64,000 nucleotides of DNA from Ditylenchus dipsaci (lineage: Eukaryota > Nematoda > Chromadorea > Rhabditida > Anguinidae). Shown piece after piece: positions 10,001 through 19,799 of this stretch. Position numbers and translations under genes: made by a program. Under the pieces are notes generated by a model that worked only from the letters and a program-made list of their open reading frames with translations, had not been told where the DNA came from and made no database searches. The stretch lies in the NCBI GenBank assembly GCA_004194705.1, contig SADC01000196.1:82651-146650 (forward strand), in the 5' to 3' direction. The stretch's first letter is position 1. The number at the start of each line of letters is the position of its first letter.

Positions 10001-13000
10001 GGGGAGCACATTCGGAATGATATTCTTGGCGTGACTTGTTCCAAAATATCAGTTTTTTTAACTGAAACGTAACACCATTAAAAAGTTTAAAGATGAGTGT
10101 GAATAGAGTTGCTGATCGGTCAAATGACCGGTCATATGACCGGTCATATGACGTCATATGATCGGTCATTTAATAGAAAATGACTGGTCGTATAGATTTT
10201 GGTCATTTTCTAGTTCTCGTTCTTTTGAACCAGTCGACGTTAGGATAGTTCCCATGTGTCGTTTGCTGAATGTTATTGCTTCATCACTGTATTTCCCTCA
10301 TTGCCTCGATTTCAGGTTGCCATATCGATGAAAAAGACACTTGCCTGGTGCTGAAATTATTACGAGCGGAAGAAAGAGATTAGCAGCAAAGAAAAGGAAG
10401 CATTCGTTGCATACTGCAAATTCTGTCAAGACCGCTACGCAGCCCACGCAGGTCGTATCGAGAAGCACTTAAAGGTTTGTATCTGCTGAAGTTTATTAGT
10501 TGGAATTTCATTTTGATGGTTTCATGACTGCAAAAAAGTTGGGGCTGAGGCTAAGAAAGAGATCGATCGCTTGTAAAAAAATCAAGTGGAGAGCCTCTGA
10601 AGAATATCGTCAGGAGTCAGAGGACAGCAGCTCGCAGACAAGCAGGCCTGGGATCAAAAGTTTCTTTGACACCGTGAGCGAAGAAGATCAGAAAGAAGCA
10701 GACATTCTCCTTACTAGGGTTGGTCTTTAACACTTATTACATGATTGTCATCCTTTCGTTTCCAGGCTTCACATTTCTGCTGCCCCTACTGAGAGGAACT
10801 GGTCTCTGAGAGGTGGAATCCATACGAAGCTCCGGAACAGGTTTTTTATTTTATAACTTTTGTTGATGATTATGTGTGGTTTCTCCAGAAAGAAGGTCGA
10901 CACCACCAGCCAAGTCGTCTTAATAAGGCACAATCTACTGCTGGAGTACAGGGATCTCTTCAAGAAAGCAGTGAATTCAGAGATTTTGGAGGAAGCAAAT
11001 GAAAATGAAGAAGAAAATCGCTCGAGCGAAATCCATGAATTGTTTATGGATGATTTCAGTTGAGAGTGGATAGATGTATGTGTACGAATGTACTTGTTTC
11101 GATCAATAAAGCGTTTTTGTACCACAATTAGCACTATTTGCAAGAGGCATGTGAAATTAGGAAAATGACAGAAAATGACGTCATTTAGAAAATGACCGTC
11201 ATTTCAGCAACTCTAAGTGTGAACAAGAGCTCTGGCTGCCTTGAGGAAGACAAACTTTTTGTCTAAACTTTTTATATGCAAAGGCAAACTTCTTCGGTTT
11301 AGGCAAGATAGCGAAATTCCAATTACAACTCTCCCATTTTTTTCATTTTTAGCGAATCCACTTTGCGTCCGCAGTAAACGAGAGTATTCTTTGAAATATA
11401 AATACAAACTCGAGACAATAAGCTCATGAGTTACGATGATCATTTTCCTAATAGCTTATTTTCTCAAGTACTCTTGTTCTCTCGTTAAGCAAATTACCAC
11501 TCATATTGTATCTCATCTCACTGGCTACAAAATGAGTGGTAATTTGATGGAAAATGCAGACAAATACTTGAGAAAAGAAGCTATTCGTGAAACATACCAC
11601 AAGTGAAGTAATCTCATTGGCAAAAAGATGCCATTGGCCAAGTGATCTCATTGGCAAAAGTGTCATTGGCAAAACGATTATGCCCCAAAATTACGGCGCT
11701 CGTGTCATATACCGTAAATTCTCTATTAAACGGACATGCCCGTTTAAGTTTCAGAGGTACATGACACTAGCGTCAAAATTTCGATAGCGTATCTTGGTGG
11801 CCGATTCTGTATTTTAGACAACTTTATATTTAAAAAAAAAACACGTCAAAAATTTGTTCAGCGAGATCCATCACTTTTTTAACCTAATTTTTAAATTTTT
11901 TCAGATTTCATCAGAGAGTTTTGGTTAGAAAATCATAAAACATTCCTATTTTTCCGGTCATAACTGTGATAATTCTTAATTTTACTAACATGAAATACAA
12001 AAACACTGCATTGGAGTGTCGTTAAATCGAGGAATCTAGAAATCTTTTCAGGAATCTATTCTGCCATCCACTGAAGCTGGGGGTACCGACCTGCCCATCG
12101 ATGTGCTTGGAGGAATTGGTCGGACAGAAGGCAGAAGTCGGTTTGAAAAAGTAGATGAGCCTCGGTTTGAGAAGCAAAGTCCATTTGATGTGTCTGCGGA
12201 AATCAGGAGGGCTCCTAGACCGCGTCGGTTTATTATTCAGCTCAACATTTTAAGTTGAAATATCCCAAAATTTTCAGGCATTTCACATATCTCTGAAGTC
12301 AATGAAGCAAATAAGATCGAAGCCAAAGTTTTTCAGCGCCCTATCGGTATGACTTTTTATAAATTTTTTCTGGACTTATTTTGACTTAGACATTGTTGGT
12401 TATATTGCGCTATCCTTAAAAAAGCCTGGCTTTAGTGTCAAATCTGGTCCATTTTCAGCTTGGTCACACCTGTTGTTGTTTTTTGGATTGTGTTTAGCGA
12501 GGGTATGTAAGGACGGACTTAAAAATGTTTTTTTCACTATCATGTTGTTCGCAAATATATGTTTGAGCGTGTCTTACCCTAAGTCTAACTACAATCAAAA
12601 AACAGAATACAGCAGAGAAAGACCACTTTAAAACCAGTCGCCATAATCAATTTAGCAAAGAGCAATGTGGACATGCTGTTCTCAGCTGTTGAAGAGGACC
12701 GCCACCACGAGGAAGACAGCGCAAGTGGTGAATACCAGGCTAAGGACACACCTGCCCTGCCCATTCCATCCAAAGATGGGGCACGCAACTTTGAGCCCAA
12801 AGGTTATTGAGCTAACTTCATTTAGGAAATTATATAGGTTGAGTGTTTAGGAAATGAACCTGTAAAAATGCCAGGTCAGATCTTAATTAGATGTTTTGGT
12901 TTATAAAGATATGAAAGACTTTTATGGTTGCAGCAATTATTGTATATGACACCCTGGATCTGAAAAACCTTCCTCCAATGGTCAGAAAAATTGAAATAGC

Positions 13001-16000
13001 AACAGGAAAACATCGTCCTGCCAATGGTTAGTCAATTTTTATTGAGATAGAAAATGCCTTGCAGCGAATAAGCTGCTTGAGAAGTGAGCGATTCGCCATC
13101 TCTGTAACGAAAAAGATCGTAGTTTTTTAATCGAGCGAATAGGTTTTGTACTGTTGCTATCGACTGGATAGGTCAATGAATATGAGAATGGTTTTCTGGA
13201 TATTTTCATGGGTTTCACAATTCTCACACACTTAGTCAACTAGCTCATCCGTTCCATTAGTAAAATTTTATCAAGGGATGCAATAACAGGTTTGATCAAA
13301 TTTCGTTCCCAAACTCACATGAAAATATTATGACCCAGCTATATGTAAGGAGGTTAGTTGGGCACCTTCCCAGGCATAAGAAATGAAATAACAAGTCAAG
13401 GATCAATCGGTACGTGACATTTCGATGCCGCGCCGTTTCGATGCCGCGCCCATTTCGATGCCGGCCATTTTGATTCCGGCCGCTTTAAATGCCGGGATAT
13501 TTCGATGCCGGGACATTTTTGACGCCGCACCAATTTTTCCTGCCATATATTTTATATACGATTATATGTATTATATTTAATATATATATTTTATATATTG
13601 AGCGAAAAAATGGAATAAGTGATACTATGGACTAAACGACTAATGGTTGGCCGGTTCGCGGCCAAGACCAGCACACTCCACATTGCAAGGGATAAAATTT
13701 ATTCTGGGGGATATACATAGGCGTACTTAGGGGGAGGTTGGTGAACGTGGTTTGCTATATGTCCCCTATATGAAATATGCCCCCTATATTTTTCTCTCTC
13801 ATCCTTTTTAGTCAAAATTTCGCGGGAATTTGAATTTTTTAGTCAAAAAATAACTTGGATTCGTCAGAATCCCACTCCGGAATGGCCAGAACCCCCTGAA
13901 AGTTGGTTTTTCGAGGCAGTAGTCCGGTCCGATCGGCTGAATCACTCAGAATTTCATCCGGAACTACTTAAAACCACCATAAACCTGGAGTGCTGAGTGA
14001 TTCAGCCGATCGGATTGGAATTCTGATGTGCTCAATCGAATTTTTGCAGAAAGTTTACTCCTCCTTTAGTAAACCCCCAAAGTGGCTCTTTTATTTAATT
14101 CCCCTCCAATACAGACCTATTCCTTTTAAAAATTCAAAAAGCGCCAATTTAAAAAATATTTTTTTCTGAATTTTCCTTAAATTTATACCTTGAGGGACCA
14201 AGGCAAATCGACATTTTTTTTTTCACTTTCACAGAATCTGATGATCATTTCCGTGAAAATCCGGGTCGATAAACATGAATATGCAATCGTTTTTAAAAAT
14301 TCCCCTCAAAAGTGGGTCAGCCGTGGGGGGGGACCAGGTAAAGTGTCACCATAAAAACTAGAGATGGGCATTTGCGTTTGCCCAATACCAATACCAATAT
14401 TTTTGGCCCTCTCTAGACCCAATACCAATACCAATATTTCAAAGATGTGGACCCCAATATATTGCCCAATACCAATATTTTTTCAAAAGTCTATTTTTTC
14501 ACCAAAATATTGAAAAAAGTCCCTAATTCAGTCTTATCTCGATTTAGTAACACACTGGAACTGAATTTTTGGCCTAAAAAAACGAAAATTGATTTATTTC
14601 GGTTTTTATTAGGTTATTAGTTGAAATGTGCTCGGAAATCGAATAATCGAGCAATTTTTAAACTCAAGTTTTTACGAATTAAGTTTCGGACGATCTGAAT
14701 TTCGGACTAATTAACATTGGGATCGGATTTTGGACGAAAAATTAATGTCATTGCACCAGCTGTCGAATGTGGGAGAAATCATTTGAAATAAATCTTGTTA
14801 TGGTGTTGCACAATTGTGGAAAAGAAAACTCTATTTTGTCGAAAAAAATCACTTCTGGGTCACTTTCTGGGTCAGAACTTCTGACATTAGTTTTTTATAA
14901 TCACCAAAAATTTTGAGTATAGGAAAGTATTTTCGTTAAAGGGGGCGTGTACTTTATGTCCGGAATATTCGAAAATTTGTCTTGAGCGGAAATCCGGTAA
15001 AAACATATTTTTCATGAAATTATCTCTCTACGAGAGCACTGCTCCAGCGTTGACCCTTCCAGGCAGAGCTCCGTGCTCCCTCTTTCTCTCAATCTTGGTA
15101 GAATATGCTTTAGTAAAAACTGGCCCTAGAGTTGAGAATGCAATTCTCAAATCATCAACGTCCATCTTTATCTATCTGGATTATGTTCTTGATTCGAGCG
15201 TGGTTTCCACACTGGATATCATATAATGCGTGGTTCGCAGGCAAAGACTCTTCGCAGCGACAAGATCTGACTGTTTACCAGTCTAGCTGCAAGACTAACA
15301 CCATCACTCACATAAAAAATGTCGCTTGTGGTTGTAAGAAGTTCCGAAATGAGTTTAAAAAATGAGTTTCCTCTGAAGCTATGCGGCAGTTGTTTTATTT
15401 GCCTTGCCAATTTTTAAAATAATTGATGTAGTGATCCAGAAAATTGTGAGACTGTTGATATTTGCTGATAAAGATGGTGTTAAGAGGAAAAACAAATTTG
15501 TTTGCATTTTGTTTTTCCGCTCGAGATAACTTTTTAAATATTCCGAACCTAAAGTACACACCCCCTTCAAGTTTTTTCTTTGAAAAAGACAATTTAACTG
15601 AATCAATGAAATAATAATAAATAAAATTTGTTTAATGTCATCCATTAGGCCAAAAAATTGAGAAAATATGAGTGAAAATTTGAAATTTCCATTAAAAAAA
15701 TTTCATTATTTAGCACCCAATATCTTTGTCGAACCCAATACCAATACCAATATTTTCGAAAGTCACCAACCAATATCCCAATACCAATATTAACGCCTTT
15801 ATTTGACCCAATACCCCAATATCCCAATACCAATATATTGTTTGTTCCCATCTCTAATAAAAACCTTGTTTGACAGATAAATTTATCAGGCAGATAAAAT
15901 TTTGTCGGTCAGTTAAAATATTATCTGACAGAAAAAATTTAATTTTTAAATAAAATTTTGCACGAACCAGATCTTTGTGAAAATGTTGTCGAGAAAATCC

Positions 16001-18541
16001 TGCATACAAAATCGAGCAAAACATTTTTTCCAGTAAGTGAGTATATTTTCTAAATGAAATTCTTTCTAAGTGAAAATCCTAAGTGGAGTTCAACACACCA
16101 GCTAGCGAATTATTATACGCTGATAATAGCAGCTCCAATTTATCTTCGACGGGATTACTTTCTTTCGGCTCAGCAAATTACGCAGAAATCCTTTGTTTAT
16201 GTTATAGTTTTACCAAATACTGATAGTTTTCACTAAGTAAGCAGTTCTTAGTGACAGCTGTCATCAAGTGCAAAAACAAAGAAACCAAAATTTTAAGTCC
16301 ACGGAGTGAAAAAAAAAAGTAGTGAAAAAAGATTCCTATAAATTGACTCTTTATTAAGGTATTGTCAACAATTTGGTGCCCATGAAAGCAAGAGACTATG
16401 CGGTGCATCCTGTTCCAGAGCCATCTACACTACCACCAACAACAAGCTCTCAAATGCTTCATCTTCAACCACAACACCAGAAGAACAAACTACTATTTCT
16501 ACCACCACCCTTGCCCTTAGCACCTCAACGGGCACAGAAGCAGCATTAGAGCCTGAGACTGAAGATCCCTATTGGACAGTTAGGACCACAGAGGCAACAG
16601 CAGCTACAGCTGCTCCTTATAACCTGTCCAAGTTCTACTACATGCCAAAGGGCAGGAGACCAATCAAGGAAAAGGTTTTGCTGAAAATATTTTGTTGTCA
16701 GAAAAGAATAATTACGGCTTTATTGAGAAAGGATCTTCGAGAACTGTAGACAGATCCGAACCAAAATTTGAAAAAATTCGATTTTTAGTCACTTTTTTAA
16801 GAAATCAGTTTTTTTCCAAAAAACTATATCTCGACATACAGATTTCGAAAAGTCATTCTGTACAATAGATTTTGTAGCTTTTTTCAATGTGCTTTAATGT
16901 CGTTAAACCATTGAATCCCCCTTCCCCGAATGAAACTTTTGACCAGTTAAAGGGAGTATATGAGTGAAATCATTGTTATTTTTGTCCGTTAAAATGTAGG
17001 TGTGTTCAGATAGAGATTTCTATGCATCTTTGGTGTCATTCGATTTCTCATATATTCATTTTTGAAATAATGAAAAAAACGGATAAATCTTTTTTTTTTG
17101 CCACGATTTGGCTTTTTTCTGCCACGTTTTGCTCTTACGTGATCTCATTATGTCATAATTTTATGAATCGGTAAGAAAATTTATTCAAATATCAATGATC
17201 AACTATCGTCTCTTTACTCTTTCCATAGCTCTTCTTTCTTTTTCTTCGTATGCCTGATTGTACTTTTTGTAGTGATCGCAGAGATATTTGGACGTTGCCC
17301 CACAATCATGCTTTTCAGTCTGATTGCTATAAATTAATTAGTAAAAAAGTGAAAATAAAAAAAAGAGTCAATAAACTTACTATCGCCAGCTAGCCCACCA
17401 TTTTGAATAGATTTCTTTCCACTGCTTGAAGAATTTTTCGTCATCACAAGTAGCAACGCTTTCCCATTCGCGAGTCATCTCAAATATTTCCTGAAACAAA
17501 ATATGCATGAGCTGAGAAAAGGTTAAGACTATGACATAATGATACATAAGAGCGAAACATGGCAGAAAAAAAGTGAAACGTGGCAGAAAAAATTAAAACG
17601 TGGCAGAAAAAAGCAAAACGTGGCAGAAAAAAGCAAAACGTGGCAGAAAAAATCAAAACGTGGCAGAAAAAATTAAAACGTGGCAGAAAAAAGCCAAACC
17701 GTGGCAGAAAAAAGCTTCGTCCGAAAATTGAAAAAGCTATTGCAAAAATTCATTCATCAGTTTCTGTTGCGTCACACTGTATCTCTTCTTTTAGAATTAT
17801 GTATTATTCAAATATCCTGGTCCCCTAAACTGATGTTTAGACTGTCTGGAATCTAACATTACGCTGTCAAGGCTTCTTTTGGTATAAAATATTTTCTTGA
17901 CGACCAGCTTGTGTTCATGAATTTCCGGGTTAGTGAACCAAAGCATCTGAAATACAGATTCCAGAAAGTAAAAGGTCAAATCCAGCATTCAGCACATCGA
18001 AAACACAGAAAAAATGTTAAAAATATGACGGGTTCATAGCCTACAGCTAGCAACCACCTTGTGAGATGAATACTGATTTCCCTGTGATTTGGCTATTGGT
18101 CTGTATTACCTGTGGATAGGCTAGGACATATAGCTGGTCGAATGTAGAAAGTTGAGAACTTGTACTAATTCCAAATTACCTTTTTCAAACTATACAATGA
18201 TCCCTCACATTTGGTGTTGAAAACCTCGAAAATAGACAAAAAATACAAATGAATATTTTTGCTATTTCAGTGTTGACATTTTGCACCAAAGGTTGGTTTT
18301 TTTCTTTTGATAAGCTGATCTCCTGCTTTTTGACCAGAGATTAGAGCTGAAAAATTTACCAAAAAGATTATAAGCTTCTTGTCTTATTTCAGACACAGCA
18401 GTTAGAGACCAAAACAACCTGGTAATTGCTTGTGGGGGAGATACTGATGTTTGGCTGCCCACTAGATGTCCTCCACACACTGATTGCTTCATAGCCACTG
18501 ACTCCACTTACAGAATATGTTGTCCAGTGGCTTCCCACTAA
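6819..18541 (+). CDS. Multi-exon mucin-like protein with C-terminal Cys cluster
   Basis: I read a series of + strand exons with acceptors of the TTTTCAG type, rich in Thr, Pro, Ser and Glu, followed by a last exon with six cysteines. The likely product is a secreted or cell-surface, O-glycosylated (mucin-like) extracellular protein; the family of the Cys cluster looks closest to nematode lustrin-type modules, an inference from spacing only. The exons lie at 6819-7013, 7507-7828, 9214-9758, 12052-12346, 12606-13026, about 16354-16674 and 18393-18541. No start codon or signal peptide was found, so the 5' end is missing. Phases match across several junctions but not all, and at least three frame changes occur within exons. 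That fits a decaying gene, missed exons or base errors. Introns host hAT elements and a nested opposite-strand gene. Confidence 0.55.
7507..7828 (+). CDS. Thr-rich exon with a frame change
   Basis: After CTTTTAG the frame reads TTTKPESSSITSLNTETDAP and then a run of threonines to about 7590. There the reading frame shifts by one base at CACCACACCCAGAA and continues as PETTTSSTQSPTSTP, ending at a stop at 7826-7828. Both halves have the same Thr/Pro/Ser/Glu composition, so a one-base indel within one exon is the simplest reading. The opposite-strand ORF here is a shadow. Confidence 0.55.
7829..8207. other. Intron-like AT-rich stretch
   Basis: Between Thr-rich exon and a palindromic element; no further exon or repeat recognised. 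Confidence 0.4.
8208..9091. mobile_element. PIF/Harbinger-type long hairpin, TAA TSD
   Basis: An 884-bp near-palindrome with ends CAAGGGACC...GGTCCCTTG, flanked by TAA at 8205-8207 and 9092-9094. The 3-bp TAA duplication points to PIF/Harbinger-type transposition. Arms match over nearly the whole length, for example AAATGACCATGATGCTGGTATC against its inverse near 8930. It has no transposase and sits in an intron of the mucin-like gene. Confidence 0.8.
9214..9758 (+). CDS. Large exon of the mucin-like gene, two frame changes
   Basis: Following ATTTCCAG the frame reads RTSHKPTIELAPFEAFPTAP, continuing Pro/Thr-rich with an acidic KGEEYDEEVEST stretch to a stop at 9553. A second frame supplies EITTEESEASTTRR (about 9560-9605), and a third gives SRGQAPPRPSIPGATPNVDE and FDVNRKHNIFEIAEDKSD up to a possible GTTTTT donor at 9759. 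All three segments share composition and abut, so two small indels in one exon are more likely than three genes. Confidence 0.5.
9759..10095. other. Intron-like AT-rich stretch
   Basis: No exon or element recognised; the stretch ends at the 8-bp target duplication of the next hAT element. Confidence 0.4.
10104..11215 (+). mobile_element. hAT element, internally deleted
   Basis: The element is bracketed by the 8-bp direct repeat AGTGTGAA (10096-10103 and 11216-11223), the hAT hallmark. Ends are TAGAGTTGCTGA and its inverse. Subterminal regions hold several copies of ATGACCGGTCAT-like palindromes on the left and AAATGAC units on the right. The interior keeps pieces of a transposase on the + strand: a BED-type zinc finger near the 5' end and a C-terminal tail. 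The catalytic core between is missing. Confidence 0.9.
10318..11063 (+). pseudogene. hAT transposase remnant (BED finger and C-terminal tail)
   Basis: After ATTTCAG the + frame has an in-frame TGA and then reads NYYERKKEISSKEKEAFVAY, CKFCQ and GRIEKHLK. The Cys-x2-Cys...His layout with preceding aromatic residues is a BED zinc finger, the DNA-binding domain of hAT transposases. A later exon (10500-10720) holds ESEDSSSQTSRPGIKSFFD, a typical linker. A last exon (about 10889-11063) reads KKVDTTSQVVLIRHNLLLE and ends acidic; VVLIRHNL resembles the extreme C-terminus of hAT transposases. The RNase H-like core is absent, so the protein is non-functional. Confidence 0.75.
11449..11587. repeat. Short hairpin element
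   Basis: Arms TTTTCTCAAGTACT / ATACTTGAGAAAA and AATTACCACTCAT / ATGAGTGGTAATT face each other around a centre near 11518. Non-coding; some of the small ORFs here are read-through of the hairpin. Confidence 0.65.
11600..12051. other. Intron-like stretch with solo ACCGTA... element end
   Basis: ACCGTAAATTCTCTATTAAACGG near 11709 (one end of the family seen complete at 35234-35474) is the only recognised piece. The rest is AT-rich without exons. Confidence 0.45.
12052..12346 (+). CDS. Two exons of the mucin-like gene
   Basis: Exon 12052-12223 follows CTTTTCAG and reads ESILPSTEAGGTDLPIDVLG, then RTEGRSRFEKVDEPRFEKQS. The best phase-compatible donor is CGC|GTCGGT; a stronger-looking GGTTTAT site four bases on would break the frame. 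Exon 12278-12346, after a perfect TTTTCAG, reads ISHISEVNEANKIEAKVFQR and ends at G|GTATGAC. The intervening intron is about 54 bp. The protein is charged and Arg/Glu-rich here. Confidence 0.6.
12606..13026 (+). CDS. Two more exons of the mucin-like gene
   Basis: Exon about 12606-12802 reads QQRKTTLKPVAIINLAKSNV, then an acidic stretch (EEDRHHEEDSASGE) and ends K|G at GGTTATTG. Exon 12934-13026, after GGTTGCAG, continues in phase as IIVYDTLDLKNLPPMVRKIE and ends GKHRPAN|G at GGTTAGTC. The shared one-base phase at this junction supports splicing. The next exon must lie beyond the repeats at 13.4-15.9 kb. Confidence 0.6.
13027..13416. other. Intron-like stretch
   Basis: No exon or element recognised. 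Confidence 0.4.
13417..13541. repeat. TTTCGATGCCGG minisatellite
   Basis: Six to seven units of about 16-20 bp with core CATTTCGATGCCGGG, more GC-rich than the surroundings. Units vary at the CG-rich part. Similar short arrays elsewhere form transposon subterminal regions, but no inverted partner was found here. An AT-only stretch (TATATTTTATATA-like) follows at 13546-13605. Confidence 0.75.
13780..14330. repeat. Fragment of a dispersed repeat family
   Basis: Phrases such as TTTAGTCAAAAAATAACTTG, CCTGAAAGTTGGTTTT and CCACCATAAACC recur at 33000-33600 and 41340-41640 in the same order. At 14080-14350 the sequence instead resembles one arm of the hairpin at 23962-24847 (AAAAGCGCCAATTTAAA, CCCCTCCAATACAG). 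These are truncated, overlapping repeat pieces. Confidence 0.55.
14359..15856. mobile_element. hAT-type element, 8-bp TSD ATAAAAAC
   Basis: Direct repeats ATAAAAAC lie at 14351-14358 and 15857-15864. Ends are TAGAGATGGGC and CCCATCTCTA. Both subterminal regions are filled with CCAATACCAATATT units (about 14385-14485 on the left, 15715-15840 on the right), on the same strand at both ends rather than inverted. The 1.5 kb interior has no ORF I could match to a hAT transposase, so it is non-autonomous or fully decayed. It lies in an intron of the mucin-like gene. Confidence 0.85.
15870..15945. repeat. CAGATAAAATTT repeat cluster
   Basis: Four degenerate units of the type GACAGATAAATTTATC. The same motif recurs near 26.6, 26.9, 29.2, 32.0, 32.4, 32.8 and 47.7 kb. 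Confidence 0.6.
16354..16674 (+). CDS. Thr-rich exon of the mucin-like gene
   Basis: The open frame begins CQQFGAHESKRLCGASCSRA, then a long Thr/Ser-rich stretch (for example SNASSSTTTPEEQTTIST), and ends APYNLSKFYYMPKGRRPIKE before a GTTTTGC donor at 16675. Three cysteines near the start could belong to a small disulphide module. The acceptor is not clear (candidates near 16360), so the 5' edge is approximate. Confidence 0.55.
16675..17080. other. Intron-like stretch
   Basis: Contains a fragment reading TTTTTAAGAAATCAGTTTTT and related phrases found in the hairpin at 39485-40183; otherwise nothing recognised. Confidence 0.4.
17203..17508 (-). CDS. Two-exon gene for an 83-residue basic protein
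   Basis: On the - strand an ATG at 17508 opens MHILFQEIFEMTREWESVAT. Exon 1 (17508-17381) ends ...KWWASWR with codon TA split at a consensus donor GTAAGT. A 54-bp intron ends TTTATAG, and exon 2 (17326-17203) completes the codon and reads YNQTEKHDCGATSKYLCDHY, then KKYNQAYEEKERRAMERVKR and a TAG. The total of 252 nt is exactly 84 codons. The protein is rich in Lys, Glu, Trp and Tyr and has three Cys; no family was recognised. There is no signal peptide or membrane segment. An alternative is that these are the last two exons of a longer gene, since the ATG is preceded by an acceptor-like TTTCAG inside the frame. Confidence 0.6.
17553..17713. repeat. 20-bp tandem array, GTGGCAGAAAAAA
   Basis: Eight to nine head-to-tail units of about 20 bp with core CGTGGCAGAAAAAAGCAAAA. 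It forms the expanded right arm of the fold-back element; the left arm has two inverted units (17100-17130). Confidence 0.9.
17723..18392. other. Last intron of the mucin-like gene
   Basis: No further exon was found; small ORFs here lack splice support. Confidence 0.4.
18393..18541 (+). CDS. Terminal Cys-cluster exon of the mucin-like gene
   Basis: After TTATTTCAG the frame reads TAVRDQNNLVIACGGDTDVW, then LPTRCPPHTDCFIATDSTYR and ICCPVASH with a TAA stop at 18539-18541. Cysteine order C-x11-C-x5-C-x10-CC fits a lustrin-like disulphide module. The required phase (one base carried over) does not match the end of the preceding recognised exon, so another exon probably lies between. Confidence 0.6.
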
Positions 18542-18752
18542 TTCTTACAGATTATGAGCTAGTCTTTTTTTACATTGAGTAATCGGATAATACAAAAAGT
18601 TTAGAGAACTTTTACAACTGTGACTATACACTTAATAATTTATTTGTTGACAATCTTGTGTGAGTGTGTAAATTAGTTATGCTGATGATTAAATGAAAAC
18701 AGCTAGATTAAGCAAAGGTTCACTTTTTTTTTAATTTGTAAAAAATTGTGTA

Positions 18753-19746
18753 CAGGGTGTCCCAAAAAAAACCCCTACCCTTCAAGGGCACCGTCGAAAA
18801 ATTTTTTTATTTCACTTTTTTTAAACAATATGTCATTTTGTAGCCCTGGAATTTCTCTAGCGGATGTTATATTGACATTCACTAAGTGACGATGACATAG
18901 TGGGTGAATAAACAGAACAAATGAAAAACCGGATTTTCGATCCCCGGATTTTCTGTTTTGCCAAATCGACTCGTGGTGAGAAAAAGTGGATAAACTTTTA
19001 TGCGCTGTGCTAACATTATTGCACTATGTTGTTGCGCAGATCGAGCGCTACACACAACAGTTTTCAGAATATTTTTCGAAAATATAAACGTTGAGTTATG
19101 GCTTTTTGAAAAAAAACCACAAATGGCCAAAAATCACATTTTTCATTTTTTTTGAATTTCGGTCATTTTTTATGCATTTGCTATTTTCATAAGACCACAT
19201 CTCAACATTTAAATTCACAAAACAATTTCTGCAGAAAGGATTTTTCAGCTCTTGATCTGCGCTACAGCAAAATGTGAAGAAAAATCACAGCGCAAAACAC
19301 TGAAGCGAAATTTTGACCAGTTAAGGTGACAAAAGTGCTTGTCAAATTTTTTGAAATGACTTATTTGTGTTAAGAGCCGAATGCTGACTTTTTGAAAATA
19401 ATCCGGGAAAGCTTTATATGCCGATCGAAAGAGAAAAGAAAGGGCTACAAAATCATGGGTTTGGAATATTAAATTTAATTTAATAAATTTTGATATTAAT
19501 AGTCAACCTGAAAACACGTCAATAACTTTTTAAGTCAACAAAAATAGAAAATCCGGGGATTGAAAATCCGTTTTTTTTATTTGTTCTGTTTATTTACCCA
19601 CTATGTCATCGTCACTTAGTGAGTGTTAATATACCATCCGCTGGAGAAATTCCAGGACTACAAAATGACATATTGTTAAAAACAAAGTGTGATAAAAAAT
19701 TTTCGGACGGTGCCCTTGAAGGGTAGGGGTTTTTTGGGACACCCTG
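18753..19746. mobile_element. CAGGGTGTCCC hairpin element, TA TSD
   Basis: A 994-bp near-palindrome with ends CAGGGTGTCCCAAAAAA and its inverse, flanked by TA. Arms match for at least 200 bp, including CCCTACCCTTCAAGGGCACC and GTGACGATGACATAGTGGG, and AATCCGGGGAT. The centre has a less symmetric part near 19250-19400. No transposase. Confidence 0.88.
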
Positions 19747-19799
19747 TATTTGTTTGGGTCCAAGGTACAAGCAGACATTGAACATAGAACAGACTTTTT

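Larger units (their letters stand above)
17081..17722. mobile_element. Candidate gene-carrying Mutator-like fold-back element
   Basis: Arms 17081-17165 and about 17527-17722 are inverted copies: both start GGA(T/C)(A/G)AA.C, continue through TTTTTTCTGCCACG units and end at ATTATGTCATA. The right arm has an expanded array of eight or nine 20-bp units (GTGGCAGAAAAAAGCAAAAC). The smaller element at 22025-22450 has the same start and the same GCCACG arrays and a clear 9-bp duplication; here the flanks (GAAAAAAAC and GAAAATTGA) match at only the first five bases. The interior is filled by a two-exon gene on the - strand, as in gene-capturing Mutator-like elements. This interpretation is inference. 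Confidence 0.6.

Noticed and set aside
13546..13605. AT-only stretch as a possible replication origin or matrix site
   Set aside because: Only low complexity can be seen; nothing supports a function.
17555..17713. CRISPR-like array of 20-bp units
   Set aside because: Units are head-to-tail without spacers and form one arm of an inverted repeat; the genome is eukaryotic.
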